The position numbers and the translations under genes are program-made. A stretch of DNA of 64,000 nt, taken from assembly GCF_016862215.1 (NCBI RefSeq), contig NZ_BOMN01000013.1, forward strand, positions 124,001-188,000, read 5' to 3'. This document shows positions 24,388 to 32,925 of this stretch, piece by piece (positions within the stretch are counted from its first letter, which is position 1; every line of letters starts with the position of its first letter). This DNA comes from Winogradskya humida (lineage in GTDB: Bacteria; Actinomycetota; Actinomycetes; Mycobacteriales; Micromonosporaceae). Under the pieces are notes generated by a model, which was not told where the DNA came from, did no database searches, and saw only the letters and a program-made list of their open reading frames with translations.

Positions 24388-24781
24388 CCGATCTGCGCGA
24401 TGTCCTCGGCGAGGTCGTTCAGCGTGACGTCGGGGTTGAGGCGGCGGACCAGCTCCGGGGTCAGGGGGCGTTGCGTGAAGATCTCGATGACCGCGTCCAG
24501 GTCGACGGGCATCTCGTAGTAGTCCTTGGCGAAATCCTGGTACACCGCCGCTGTGCCGCCCAGCAGCAGCTCGAACAGCCATTCCGAGCCGCAACGCCGC
24601 GGGGACGGTGTCGACCAGGCCGGGCCACAGCTTGCCGTTGTTACCGTACGTGCTGGTTGAACGAGAAGTAGCGGTAGTCCCGTTCGGGGCTCAGGATCGC
24701 GTCGGCCATCGCGAACACCCGGCAGCGTTCCCGCAGGGTGGCGGGGTCGGGCAGGGCGCGGGCGACGTCGTGCGCGGTCAT
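24372..24781 (-). pseudogene. Hypothetical actinobacterial protein, disrupted by two frameshifts
   Basis: Starting at ATG 24781, which overlaps the mycosin stop codon as ATGA, the frame reads 46 residues with AMADAILSPERDYRYFSFN, a pattern common in actinobacterial hypothetical proteins, then stops at 24641. Coding continues in the next frame (NNGKLWPGLVDTVPAALR) and then in the third frame (SEWLFELLLGGTAAVYQDF to the stop at 24372). Two single-base shifts therefore break the gene, unless they are sequence errors. The family has no known function; co-translation with the mycosin-like gene was presumably its original state. Confidence 0.7.
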
Positions 24782-26058
24782 CGGGTGGACTCCAGGGTGC
24801 GGGAGTCGAACGGGTTCTCCTCGGCCGGGGCCGTGGGGTCACCGGGACGCCAGCCGCGGCGGCGGCCCTTGCGGATCGCGGCGGCGATCAGGACGACCAG
24901 CACGACAGAGCCCGCGCCGATCGCGGCGAACAGCATGGCCCGGTCCTGGGCGTCGGCGCGGCGCTGAGCCAGTGCCAGCGCGGCCGGGTCCTGAATGATC
25001 ATGACCTTGGCCGGTGGGGTGGGCGGGGTGTCCGGGCCGAGAGTTTCGGTCAGCGCACGGTACGGGTTGAGGATGCCGGCGCCGTACTCGTCGCTTTTCG
25101 CACCGCCGGGGGCGGCGTCGGCGGTGGCCAGGATGCGCCGGGAGATCTGCGCCGGGCTCAGCGCCGGGAAGCGCTGCTTGACCAGCGCCGCGGTCGCCGA
25201 GACGTACGGGGTGGCGAAGCTGGTCCCGCTGTCGGAACGCTGCCCGGTGCGCGGGGTGGCGACGGTGACGTCGCGGCCGGGGGCCATCACATCGACGTAG
25301 GTGCCGTGCTGGGAGAAGTCGCTCTTCACACCGGTCGCGTCGATCGAGCCGACACCGATGACGCCGGGCAGCGCGGCGGGGTACGGGTCCGGGTTGCCGT
25401 CGGTGGCGTGGTTACCGACCGCGGCGACCACGACGACGCCCTGGGCGATGACGTCGCTGACGGCGGCCATGACCGCGTCACTCTTGCCCGTCATGACCAG
25501 GGACATGTTGATGACGTCGGCGTCGCCACCGGACGGGCTGGCCGCCCAGCGGATGGCCTGGGCGAACACCGCCGGGCTGGCCGGCTCGCCGCTGGTGCCG
25601 CCGTTCGCGGTGTCGGTCTGCTCGCTGACGCGCACCGGGACGATGGTGGCGTCCGGGGCGAGACCGCGCAGGCCCGCCGCGGCGCTGGGTTTCGCGGCGA
25701 TGATGCTCGCCACTTCCGTGCCGTGCCCGATGCAGTCCTGCCGGGCGTCGCTGTTGTTGTGCAGGAAGTCCTTGCCCCGGTCGACCTGACCGTCGAGCTG
25801 CGGGTTGCTGTCGTCGACGCCGGAGTCGAGCACGGCGACGCGGATGCCCTTGCCGGTGGCGAACGGCGCGAGCCGGTCCGGGGCGAACAGCGCGGTCTCG
25901 TACGGCACGGCTTTGCTGTTCTGACCGGCCTGGACCTGCTGCTGGCACACGAACGCTTTTGCCTGTGCCGGCCCGCCCTTCGCCTGTGCCGGCCCGGCCG
26001 GGATCAGCACCCCGGCGACCAGCGCGGTCACGGCGACCGCTGCCCTGCTCATGACCAT
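24778..26058 (-). CDS. Mycosin (MycP)-like membrane-anchored subtilisin protease
   Basis: A 426-residue S8 serine protease with the layout of type VII secretion mycosins: signal peptide (about 1-27), catalytic Asp78 (VAVLDSGVD), His112 (GHGT) and Ser280 (GTSFATP), a proline-rich linker and one C-terminal membrane segment (about residues 372-392) followed by a basic tail. Two Cys (38 and 109) fit the mycosin disulfide. No EccB/C/D/E or WXG100 gene is present nearby, so it is an orphan here. ATG 26058 with GGGGG upstream is preferred; ATG 26052 is an alternative. A disrupted gene is coupled downstream. Confidence 0.86.
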   Translation of the reverse strand: MVMSRAAVAVTALVAGVLIPAGPAQAKGGPAQAKAFVCQQQVQAGQNSKAVPYETALFAPDRLAPFATGKGIRVAVLDSGVDDSNPQLDGQVDRGKDFLHNNSDARQDCIGHGTEVASIIAAKPSAAAGLRGLAPDATIVPVRVSEQTDTANGGTSGEPASPAVFAQAIRWAASPSGGDADVINMSLVMTGKSDAVMAAVSDVIAQGVVVVAAVGNHATDGNPDPYPAALPGVIGVGSIDATGVKSDFSQHGTYVDVMAPGRDVTVATPRTGQRSDSGTSFATPYVSATAALVKQRFPALSPAQISRRILATADAAPGGAKSDEYGAGILNPYRALTETLGPDTPPTPPAKVMIIQDPAALALAQRRADAQDRAMLFAAIGAGSVVLVVLIAAAIRKGRRRGWRPGDPTAPAEENPFDSRTLESTR

Positions 26059-26168
26059 GTCGAACCCCCGTACAACGACCGGTCTGGATGGTACCGGCGT
26101 GGCGGCGGGCGCGGGGACCCGGTGGTGGTGACCTCCGCCGCGATTGACCGGCTCACCGGGGCACAGCT

Positions 26169-26292
26169 AGGTTGAGGACACCATTTCTGCGGCGTCGTGA
26201 GGGAAACCGGTGTGAATCCGGTGCGGTCGCGCCACTGTGAACGGGCCCTTCACACGGGGCTCGTGAGTCAGGACACTCATGCGTCGCAGGCC
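26169..26292 (+). ncRNA. Cobalamin riboswitch
   Basis: The leader of cbtB contains the hallmark elements in order: GGGAAACCGGTGTGAATCC, GCCACTGTGA (B12 box side) and AGTCAGGACACTC. This is the adenosylcobalamin-binding aptamer. A short stem CGGGA/TCCCG at 26300-26316 just before the AAGGAAGGG ribosome binding site may be the expression platform, suggesting translational control. High cobalamin should shut off the cobalt transporter genes that follow. Confidence 0.93.
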
Positions 26293-26336
26293 TGTCGATC
26301 GGGACGCGTCATCCCGCAAGGAAGGGTCTGATAGTT

Positions 26337-26540
26337 ATGTCCAAGGTTCAGGCGGTTCGCCCGCTCAACGTACCGGCGGTCTCCGTCCGGGTCCTGTGGA
26401 CCGCCGCCGCTGTGGTGGCCGGTCTGCTCCTGCTGGCCTACCTGGTCGCGTTCGACCAGGGTGCGGTGTCGCAGAGCGGCATGTTCCTGCACGAGCTCAT
26501 GCACGACGGGCGCCACCTGCTCGGCGTTCCGTGTCACTGA
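26337..26540 (+). CDS. cbtB: Cobalt transporter subunit CbtB
   Basis: A 67-residue protein with one membrane helix (about residues 20-42) and the C-terminal metal-binding signature HELMHDGRHLLGVPCH, which defines CbtB. It works with CbtA in cobalt uptake for B12 synthesis. The ATG follows AAGGAAGGG and a cobalamin riboswitch. Its end overlaps the cbtA start by 10 bp. Confidence 0.93.
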   Translation: MSKVQAVRPLNVPAVSVRVLWTAAAVVAGLLLLAYLVAFDQGAVSQSGMFLHELMHDGRHLLGVPCH

Positions 26541-27334
26541 CGGGCCGGTCCGCGGCGCCCACCTACGGCGCCATTCTGCTGCGGGGGTTGCTCGCGGGTC
26601 TGATCGCCGGGCTGCTGTCCGGTGTGTTCGCGTATTCGCTGGGTGAGCCCAAGGTGGATGCGGCGATCGCCATCGAGGAAGCCAACTCCCAGGCCGCGGC
26701 GGCACCCGCGGCTGACGGGCACTCCCACGACGAGGAAGATCCCCTCGTGTCGCGCGACGGTCAGAAGGGCGGGCTGTTCCTGGCCACCGCCCTGTACGGC
26801 GTCGTGATGGGCGGGCTGCTCGCCACTGCGTACACCTTGTTGCGCCGCCGGTTGCGGACCTCGGACGACTCCCGGGCCGCGCTCGGGCTGGCCGCCGCGG
26901 CGTTCGTCGGCCTGGTGCTGGTGCCGTGGGTGAAGTATCCGCCGAACCCGCCCGCGGTCGGTGACCCGTCGACGATCAACCAGCGCACGATCAGCTACCT
27001 GTCGATCCTGGTGATCGGTCTCGTGGCGGTCTGGGCCGGCGTCCTCGCGTCGCGGTCGCTGCGTGCCGGTGCACCCGAGTGGCTGCGGCTCACCGCGGGC
27101 CTGGCCGGTTTCCTGGTGGTCGTGGTCATCGGGTACGTCCTGTTGCCGAACATCGACGAGGTGTCCGACACGTTCCCGGCGAGCCTGCTGTGGAACTTCC
27201 GGGTCACGTCGCTGGGCACGCAGGCGACGCTGTGGCTGTCGCTGGGGATCGCGTTCACGGCGCTGCTGTCGCGGCTCGGGTCGCGGCGTGCGGCTGCCGC
27301 GGAAGTGCCCGAAGCGGAGTCAGTGCCGGTGTGA
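26531..27334 (+). CDS. cbtA: Cobalt transporter subunit CbtA
   Basis: A 267-residue integral membrane protein of the CbtA family with about five to six transmembrane helices. A His/Asp-rich external loop (DGHSHDEEDP, about residue 60) probably captures metal, and WVKYPPNPPAVGDPST is a family motif. GTG 26531 overlaps the cbtB gene by 10 bp, showing coupling; the longer upstream frame is not coding. Regulated with cbtB by the cobalamin riboswitch. Confidence 0.92.
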   Translation: MSLTGRSAAPTYGAILLRGLLAGLIAGLLSGVFAYSLGEPKVDAAIAIEEANSQAAAAPAADGHSHDEEDPLVSRDGQKGGLFLATALYGVVMGGLLATAYTLLRRRLRTSDDSRAALGLAAAAFVGLVLVPWVKYPPNPPAVGDPSTINQRTISYLSILVIGLVAVWAGVLASRSLRAGAPEWLRLTAGLAGFLVVVVIGYVLLPNIDEVSDTFPASLLWNFRVTSLGTQATLWLSLGIAFTALLSRLGSRRAAAAEVPEAESVPV

Positions 27335-27879
27335 GCGGGCTGCGTTTGCTCGCCTGCGCGCCGACGGCGGCCCTGCGGGGTGCGCGGTTCGGCGGCGACG
27401 AGGATCTTGACGAGGGCGGCCGCAAGGCCGCCCTCGCTCTGTCCGCGTTCGGCCGCGGCGACATGTGGGTCTGCGCGCCGTCCCGTGCGTCGTGCGAGAC
27501 GGCCCAGGCCCTGGGTCACACCGCGGCGACCGAGCCGGACCTCGCCGACCCGGACTTCGGCCGCTGGAACGGTAAGAGCCTGGACGAGGTAGCGCTCGCC
27601 GACCCGGATGCCCTGAAACAGTGGCTGACCGACCCGGGTGCGGCCCCCCACGGCGGTGAGTCCCTGGTCCAGATCCGCCACCGCGCGGGCGAGTGGGTCG
27701 ACTCGATGGCCCGGCACCGGGTCGTCGCGGTCGCGCACCCGATCGTCGTGCGGGCGGCGCTGACCCACGCGCTGGGGCTGCCCGACGAGCGGTTGTGGAG
27801 CCTGGACGTCGCGCCGTTGTCGCTGACCCGGCTGATGTGGCGTTCGGGCCGCTGGAACCTGCACTTCCCCGCAGCTTGA
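27331..27879 (+). CDS. Histidine phosphatase-fold protein with degenerate active site
   Basis: A 182-residue member of the phosphoglycerate mutase-like superfamily, in the position of a cobalamin-pathway phosphatase. The canonical RHG motif at the N-terminus is replaced by LLACAPTAALR, so the phospho-accepting His is missing, although DFGRWNGKSLDEV and the later VAVAHP (second His) are kept. It may be a regulatory or metal-binding remnant rather than an active alpha-ribazole phosphatase. GTG 27331 overlaps the cbtA stop (GTGA), so it is the third gene of the riboswitch operon. Confidence 0.83.
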   Translation: MSGLRLLACAPTAALRGARFGGDEDLDEGGRKAALALSAFGRGDMWVCAPSRASCETAQALGHTAATEPDLADPDFGRWNGKSLDEVALADPDALKQWLTDPGAAPHGGESLVQIRHRAGEWVDSMARHRVVAVAHPIVVRAALTHALGLPDERLWSLDVAPLSLTRLMWRSGRWNLHFPAA

Positions 27880-27934
27880 GGCGTGTCAGCGGCTGTCCGG
27901 ACGAACAGCGCGCCAGCGAGCACGGACGTAGGGC

Positions 27935-28726
27935 CTAGCGTTCCCGCAGTCGTTTCCCGGTGGTCGAGCCCTCCTCGTAGCCGTAGGCCGCGAGGTGCTG
28001 GCCGCCGGAGCCCGGCACCGGGTAGAGCTGGTAGGTCAGCTCCAGCTCGCCCAGCGCGGGGTGGGCGATCAGCACCGGCCCGGAGATCTTGCGGAGCACG
28101 TCCTGCCGTTCCCACCGTCGGGTGAAGTCGGTGCTCGTCGCCCGGAGTTCCGCGATCAGCCCGGCCAGCGGGGTGTCGCCGGGCCGCCGTCCGGCCTGCA
28201 GGCGCAGGTGGGCGACCACCTCATCGGCCAGGTCCCGCCAGCCGGGGAACAGGGCGTGCACCCGAGGATTGAGGAAGAGGTAGCGGGCGCCGTTCATCGG
28301 CACGCCCGGGGTGAACCCGAAGACGGTGTCGGCCAGCGCGTTCGTGGCGAGGATCGTGGTGTCCGGGCCGAAGATCATCGCGGGTACGTCACGCATCAGC
28401 TCGATCAGTCGTAGCGTGCCCGGGTCGGCCTCGGGCCGGTGCTCGTCGCCGCCGCCCGGCCGGGCCAGGTTACGCAGGTGCTCGTGTTCGGCCGGGCTGA
28501 GCCGCAGCACCCGGGCGACGGCGTCGAGCACGGAATCCGAGACGTTGACGGCGCGGCCCTGTTCGAGACGCACGTAGTAATCGGCGCTGACTCCGGCGAG
28601 GTGTGCCACCTCTTCGCGCCGGAGGCCCGGAACCCGGCGCGACTGCGCACCGGGGAAGACCCCGGCCGGCGGCGGGCCGGCCCGGCCTCGCCGCGACTGC
28701 AGAAACGCTCCGATCCCCTCGCTCAC
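27935..28726 (-). CDS. HTH (XRE) regulator with MmyB-like C-terminal domain
   Basis: A 263-residue regulator. Residues 5-75 hold an XRE helix-turn-helix (GLRREEVAHLAGVSADYYVRLEQGR), and the rest is the MmyB-like ligand-binding domain (ATNALADTVFGF, YLFLNPRVHALFPGW). Such proteins are common actinobacterial repressors, often divergent from oxidoreductases. GTG 28726 lies 7 nt after TAGACT, consistent with a leaderless mRNA. It is divergent from the disrupted quinone-oxidoreductase-like gene, its probable target. Confidence 0.85.
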   Translation of the reverse strand: MSEGIGAFLQSRRGRAGPPPAGVFPGAQSRRVPGLRREEVAHLAGVSADYYVRLEQGRAVNVSDSVLDAVARVLRLSPAEHEHLRNLARPGGGDEHRPEADPGTLRLIELMRDVPAMIFGPDTTILATNALADTVFGFTPGVPMNGARYLFLNPRVHALFPGWRDLADEVVAHLRLQAGRRPGDTPLAGLIAELRATSTDFTRRWERQDVLRKISGPVLIAHPALGELELTYQLYPVPGSGGQHLAAYGYEEGSTTGKRLRER

Positions 28727-28859
28727 CGCACCGAGTCTAGAACCGGCCGAAGGTGTGTCTGCCGGACCTACCCACCGGCTGAACCCTGGCCGGCCCCGGC
28801 GACGCGGCGAGTATTTCCCCGATGCCGGCGAGGTGCCGGTGGCAGGGAGGAACACGGAG

Positions 28860-29791
28860 ATGCGTGCACTCGTGGTGAAGCGGTTCGGTGGCCCCGAGGT
28901 GCTGGAGGTGGTGGAGGCACCGGTGCCGGTGCCCGGGCCCGGGGAGGTGCTGGTGCGGGTGGCGGCCGCCGCGGTGCAGCCGGCGGACACGATGGTGCGG
29001 ACCGGGGCGATGGTCGCCTTCGGCGTGGCGGTCCGGGCAGAGGTGGCGTCGTTCGGTCTTGACGTCGCCGGCACGGTCGAGGCGGTCGGTGCCGGTGTCT
29101 TCCGGGTCGCTGCCGGTGACGAGATAGTCGGCCTGGAGGAACGGCTCGACCTGCCGTACGGCGTTCATGCGGAGTACGTGGTCCTGCCGCAGTGGGCCGT
29201 GGCCCCGGCCCCGCGCGGCGTCCCCCCGGTGCTGGCGGCGACGCTGCCGCTGAACGCGATCACGGCGGATCAGTCGCTGACCGCCCTGGGTCTGAGTCAC
29301 GGGCAGTGGCTGCTGGTCACCGGCGCGGCCGGTGCGGTGGGGGTTTCGCCGTGGAGCTGGCCCGGCTGCGCGGGCTGCGGGTGATCGCCCAGGTCGCGCC
29401 GGCCGACGAAAGGCTGGTCCGGGGCTTCGGTGCGGAACTCGTCGTAGCCCGCGGCGTGCCGCTGGCCCCGGCCGTCCGGGCGCTGATCCCCGACGGGGTC
29501 GACGGTGTGCTCGACGCCGCGAACGTCGGCGTGGCCGCGATGGACGCTGTCCGGCACGGTGGCGCGTTCGCCGCGCTGCTCGACAACGCGCCGATGGCCC
29601 GCCGGGGCATCCGCTCGGTGAACGTCGCGTGGACCGTCGACGGCGGCCGGCTCGCCGAGCTGTCCGCGCTGGCCGAGGCGGGCCGGCTGACGCTGCGCGT
29701 CGCGGCAACCTACCCTCTGGAACAGGCCGCCGAGGCACACGAGGCTGTGGACCGGGGCGGCTCCCGGGGCCGGCACGTCCTGGTCCCCTAG
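28860..29791 (+). pseudogene. NADP-dependent quinone-oxidoreductase-like MDR gene, frameshifted
   Basis: The frame from ATG 28860 (GGAGG upstream) encodes a GroES-like N-terminal domain of a zinc-free medium-chain reductase (VVKRFGGPEVLEVVEAPVP, DVAGTVEAVGAG) up to the nucleotide-binding motif TGAAGAVG. At a G run (29339-29343) the frame shifts: coding continues one frame over with FAVELARLRGLRVIAQV to the normal C-terminus at 29791. One more G would restore a protein of about 310 residues. Either the gene is inactive or the run was miscounted. Divergent from an MmyB-type regulator. Confidence 0.8.
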
Positions 29792-30811
29792 CTAGCTGGT
29801 GGCGAGTGTCTCCCGGGCCCAGGCCGCCACGACGTCGAGCACGGGAGCACGCCCCGCGAAGACGGCCTCGGTGTCCCGGCTGTCGTAGGAACCCTTGCGG
29901 GGTGTTGTGGTGAGGCCCATCAGCATCCGCGGCGCGAGCCAGTAGTACTTCGCCGCCCCGGTCACCTTGATCGCCCGGTCGATCAGCGCGGCGTCGACCA
30001 GGGCGGCGTCTACCCCGGTGAGTCCGCGGCGGTATCCGTCCCCGACCGCGGCGATCACGTCGTCCATCAGGGCGATGTCGATGAGCCCGTCGAAGAACGT
30101 GTCCAGGGTCAGGTTGGCGACGTCCTCCCCGATCGCGCCGGGCCCGACGAACGCCCAGTCCAGCAGCACCGGCCCGCTGTCCGCGACGATCAGGTTCATC
30201 GGCCACAGGTCGTGGTGGCACAACGTGCGCGGCAACCTGTCCGCGGCCGCGAGCACGTCGTGGCGGCGCTCCCACAACGTACGCAGCTCCGCGCGCAACG
30301 CCGGCGACCATGCCGCCGCGGCGATCGGGTGGTCCCAGTCGAGGTCGACGGCCAGTGACTGCGACGTCGTGTAGTCGCGCAGGAAGTCCCGGGCCAGCCA
30401 GGTCTCGGCCGGGGGTCTGCCCAGCCAGCGGGCCTGCGCCACCCCGATGCGGTAGGCGACGTCACCGAGCTCGGTACTGCCGCACGCTGTCCCGGCGGTG
30501 CCCGCGACGTCTTCGAGCCACAGCTCGACCGATCCGTCGGCACGCTGCGCGGTGGAGAGCAGCTGCGGTGCCCGCACGCCCGCGTCGGCGAAGGCAGTGC
30601 CGGCAAGTCCCGATTGGTACGCGAACAGCTCGCGCCGCCAGTAGTTCCAGTGACCGGGCTCGTCGGAGGCCTGGAAGTGCGCAACCGCGTCGTCGCGCCC
30701 CGGGGTGGCGACTTTCAGGACCCTGCTGACGCCGTCGTCACCCCGGACCCGCCAGATGCCGCCGGTGGCCCCGTTCATGGTGTTGTGCTGCAACTCTTCG
30801 GTCGTCGTCAC
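29792..30811 (-). CDS. Aminoglycoside phosphotransferase-family (APH) kinase
   Basis: A 339-residue small-molecule kinase. CHHDLWPMN is the Brenner motif with the catalytic Asp, and [11 protein letters not shown] is the metal-binding Asp motif. Family members phosphorylate sugars, choline, homoserine or antibiotics; nothing here points to one substrate. GTG 30811 overlaps the stop of the upstream hypothetical gene (GTGA), so the two are translationally coupled. Its stop abuts the frameshifted oxidoreductase on the other strand. Confidence 0.82.
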   Translation of the reverse strand: MTTTEELQHNTMNGATGGIWRVRGDDGVSRVLKVATPGRDDAVAHFQASDEPGHWNYWRRELFAYQSGLAGTAFADAGVRAPQLLSTAQRADGSVELWLEDVAGTAGTACGSTELGDVAYRIGVAQARWLGRPPAETWLARDFLRDYTTSQSLAVDLDWDHPIAAAAWSPALRAELRTLWERRHDVLAAADRLPRTLCHHDLWPMNLIVADSGPVLLDWAFVGPGAIGEDVANLTLDTFFDGLIDIALMDDVIAAVGDGYRRGLTGVDAALVDAALIDRAIKVTGAAKYYWLAPRMLMGLTTTPRKGSYDSRDTEAVFAGRAPVLDVVAAWARETLATS

Positions 30812-31431
30812 GTGCTCGTTTCTACCGCACCCCGGTCGATGTCGTGTTCGGCGATCAGCGCGGGAAACCAGGTGGTGTCGTCCTGGTCGGTGCTGAGCAG
30901 GTCGACGACGTGCTCAGCGTCGCTGAAGGTGGTCAGCATGCCGGACTTCCCCGGCCGGATCCCGAGCTCGTCGTATGCGGTGGTGTCGTGCCGGTGGCAG
31001 AGCCAGCTGTGGAAGCGGCCGGTGTCGAAGCCGAGAACCTCGAATCCGAGCACCGCGCCCGGTGGGGCGGCCGCGGGCCGGGTGAGGTTCAGCCGGATCG
31101 GATGGGGAAGGTCGCCGAGCCACCCCTCAATCAGGGCCGTCAGCACGGTGCCCTGTGCTGCCGTCACGCTCATGCTCAGAACATGCGCGGTTCCGGGGCT
31201 GGGCGGGGCGTGCCCGGCGGCGGCGGCCGCGTCGGCGAAGGACCGCTGCCATGGTTCGAACAGCGGCCGCTGCCACGCCTCGATGTCCGGTCCGGCCGGG
31301 AGGAAATCGGTGAGACAGTCACTGACGGTGGGAATCGCGCGTGGGAGGCCGGTGGCCCACTTCTTCGCCGGCGGCACCCAGCGGAAGCCTGCCACGAAGC
31401 CGGCCAGCACAAAGTTCTCTGCGTCTGTCAC
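30808..31431 (-). CDS. Hypothetical protein coupled to APH kinase
   Basis: A 207-residue protein of unknown family. It has a conserved-looking [16 protein letters not shown] start, a Trp-rich central part and [18 protein letters not shown], suggesting a soluble globular protein; no membrane segment or signal peptide is seen. It is coupled by a 4-nt overlap to the APH-type kinase, so the two probably act together. GATGAT lies 6 nt before GTG 31431 as a possible -10 box. Confidence 0.7.
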   Translation of the reverse strand: MTDAENFVLAGFVAGFRWVPPAKKWATGLPRAIPTVSDCLTDFLPAGPDIEAWQRPLFEPWQRSFADAAAAAGHAPPSPGTAHVLSMSVTAAQGTVLTALIEGWLGDLPHPIRLNLTRPAAAPPGAVLGFEVLGFDTGRFHSWLCHRHDTTAYDELGIRPGKSGMLTTFSDAEHVVDLLSTDQDDTTWFPALIAEHDIDRGAVETST

Positions 31432-31566
31432 GTGGTCATCATCGGCGTGGTGTCGACCCCATTTTCCTGTGGCGTTCGCTCGTGGTGCGTTCCCGCAGGT
31501 CGGTGACCTGCGACATCCCGCTCACGTCACTGGACAAATTTTGTTGTCGGTGGGAGGGTGGGCGGC

Positions 31567-32220
31567 ATGGATGACGTGGCGGTGATCGAGGATGCGGCGG
31601 CGGCCGAGGTCAGTCTGGATCCGATCCGGTCCCGGCTGCTGGCTGCGCTGGCCGAGCCGGCGTCGGCGGCGATGCTCGCCGGGCGGGTGGGGCTGCCCCG
31701 GCAGAAGGTCAACTATCACCTGCGCACGTTGGAGCAGCATGGGCTGATCGAGCTTGTCGAGCAGCGCCGCAAGGGCAACATGACCGAGCGGATGATGCGC
31801 GCCACCGCCGCCAGTTATGTCATCTCCCCCAGCGCGATGGCCGCCGTCGCCCCGGACACTTCCCGGGCGCCGGACCGGTTGTCGGCGCGGTGGCTGCTGG
31901 CGGTCGCGGCCCGGCTGGTCCGCGATGTCGGGGAGCTGATCACCGGGTCGGCGAGGGTGAACAAGCGCGTCGCCACGTTCGCGATCGACGGGGAGATCAC
32001 GTTCGCGACCGCGGCTGACCGGGCCGCGTTCGCCGAGGATCTCACCGCGGCCGTCACGCACCTGGCCGGCCGGTACCACGACGACAGCACGCCGGGCGGC
32101 CGCCGGCACCGGATCGTCGTCGCCGTGCACCCCAGCGTGACCCGGCCTGACGTGAGCGACCCCGGTCCCGGAGGCGCCCGGGCCGGTGGCGTGCGGGCCG
32201 GCGACGCGACGGAGGGCTGA
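31567..32220 (+). CDS. ArsR-type HTH regulator
   Basis: A 217-residue regulator with an ArsR-like winged helix at residues 14-75 (LDPIRSRLLAALAEPASAAMLAGRVGLPRQKVNYHLRTLEQHGLIEL) and a longer C-terminal part of unknown function. No metal-binding Cys motif is seen. It is the first gene of a three-gene operon with an SRPBCC-domain protein and an alpha/beta hydrolase, an arrangement often found with ArsR/SRPBCC pairs. AGGG about 10 nt before ATG 31567 is the likely ribosome binding site. GACAA/TTGTC (31534-31549 region) upstream may be its operator. Confidence 0.85.
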   Translation: MDDVAVIEDAAAAEVSLDPIRSRLLAALAEPASAAMLAGRVGLPRQKVNYHLRTLEQHGLIELVEQRRKGNMTERMMRATAASYVISPSAMAAVAPDTSRAPDRLSARWLLAVAARLVRDVGELITGSARVNKRVATFAIDGEITFATAADRAAFAEDLTAAVTHLAGRYHDDSTPGGRRHRIVVAVHPSVTRPDVSDPGPGGARAGGVRAGDATEG

Positions 32221-32223
32221 GGG

Positions 32224-32925
32224 GTGGGGAAAGAGTTCGAGACGCGCCTGGAGGCGGAGGTTCCGGCCGGTCCGGAGCAGGTGTGGCAGGCGATCGCGAC
32301 CGGGCCGGGGATCAGTAGCTGGTTCGTGGGGCGCACGGAGGTTGACGGGGACACCGTGCGGACCTCGTTCGGCGACGACTGGATGCCCGCGGGGACGGTC
32401 AGCGTCGTGGAGCCGGGGCGGCGGTTCGCGTACTCCAGTGCCCCCGGCCCGGACGGCCGCTTTGTCGCGTACGAATATCTGGTCGAGGGTGTTGATCGTG
32501 GCTCGACCGTGGTGCGGGCCGTGACCAGCGGGTTTCTTCCGGGCGAGGACTGGGCCGGGGAGTACGAGGCGATGCGGTCCGGCACCGAGATGTTCTTCCG
32601 CACGCTGGTGGAGTATCTGCGGTTCTTCCCCGGGCGGGCGGCGACGCCGGTGACCATTTTCGGTCCCCCGGTTGATGACTGGCCGCGCGCGTGGGGGCGG
32701 GTGCACGAGGCGCTGGGGCTGCGGGGTGCTGTCCGGGCAGGTGACCCGGTGCCCGGCGGCGGCGTCGTCTACTTCACCAACGCGCACAGCCTGGGTGTGC
32801 GGACGGCGGACGGGTTGTGGCGGGTTCTGCGGGGGATGCACGGCGCGATGATCGCGAGTCATGCCGCGTTCGGGCCCGTTGATTCTGATCGTTGGCGGCT
32901 TCTACTGGAGAAGAGTGGTTCATGA
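32224..32925 (+). CDS. SRPBCC (AHSA1-type) domain protein
   Basis: A 233-residue protein with the START/Bet v1-like fold, recognised from LEAEVPAGPEQVWQAIATGPGISSWFVG and WMPAGTVSVVEPGRRF; a second C-terminal half also looks like a helix-grip segment. Such proteins bind hydrophobic ligands or act as chaperone activators. The GTG start is 3 nt after the ArsR stop and its end overlaps the hydrolase start (ATGA), so all three are one transcriptional unit. Confidence 0.84.
   Translation: MGKEFETRLEAEVPAGPEQVWQAIATGPGISSWFVGRTEVDGDTVRTSFGDDWMPAGTVSVVEPGRRFAYSSAPGPDGRFVAYEYLVEGVDRGSTVVRAVTSGFLPGEDWAGEYEAMRSGTEMFFRTLVEYLRFFPGRAATPVTIFGPPVDDWPRAWGRVHEALGLRGAVRAGDPVPGGGVVYFTNAHSLGVRTADGLWRVLRGMHGAMIASHAAFGPVDSDRWRLLLEKSGS

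Noticed and set aside
24778..26058. Complete type VII secretion locus
   Set aside because: Only the mycosin is present; no EccB/C/D/E or WXG100 genes are in the window.
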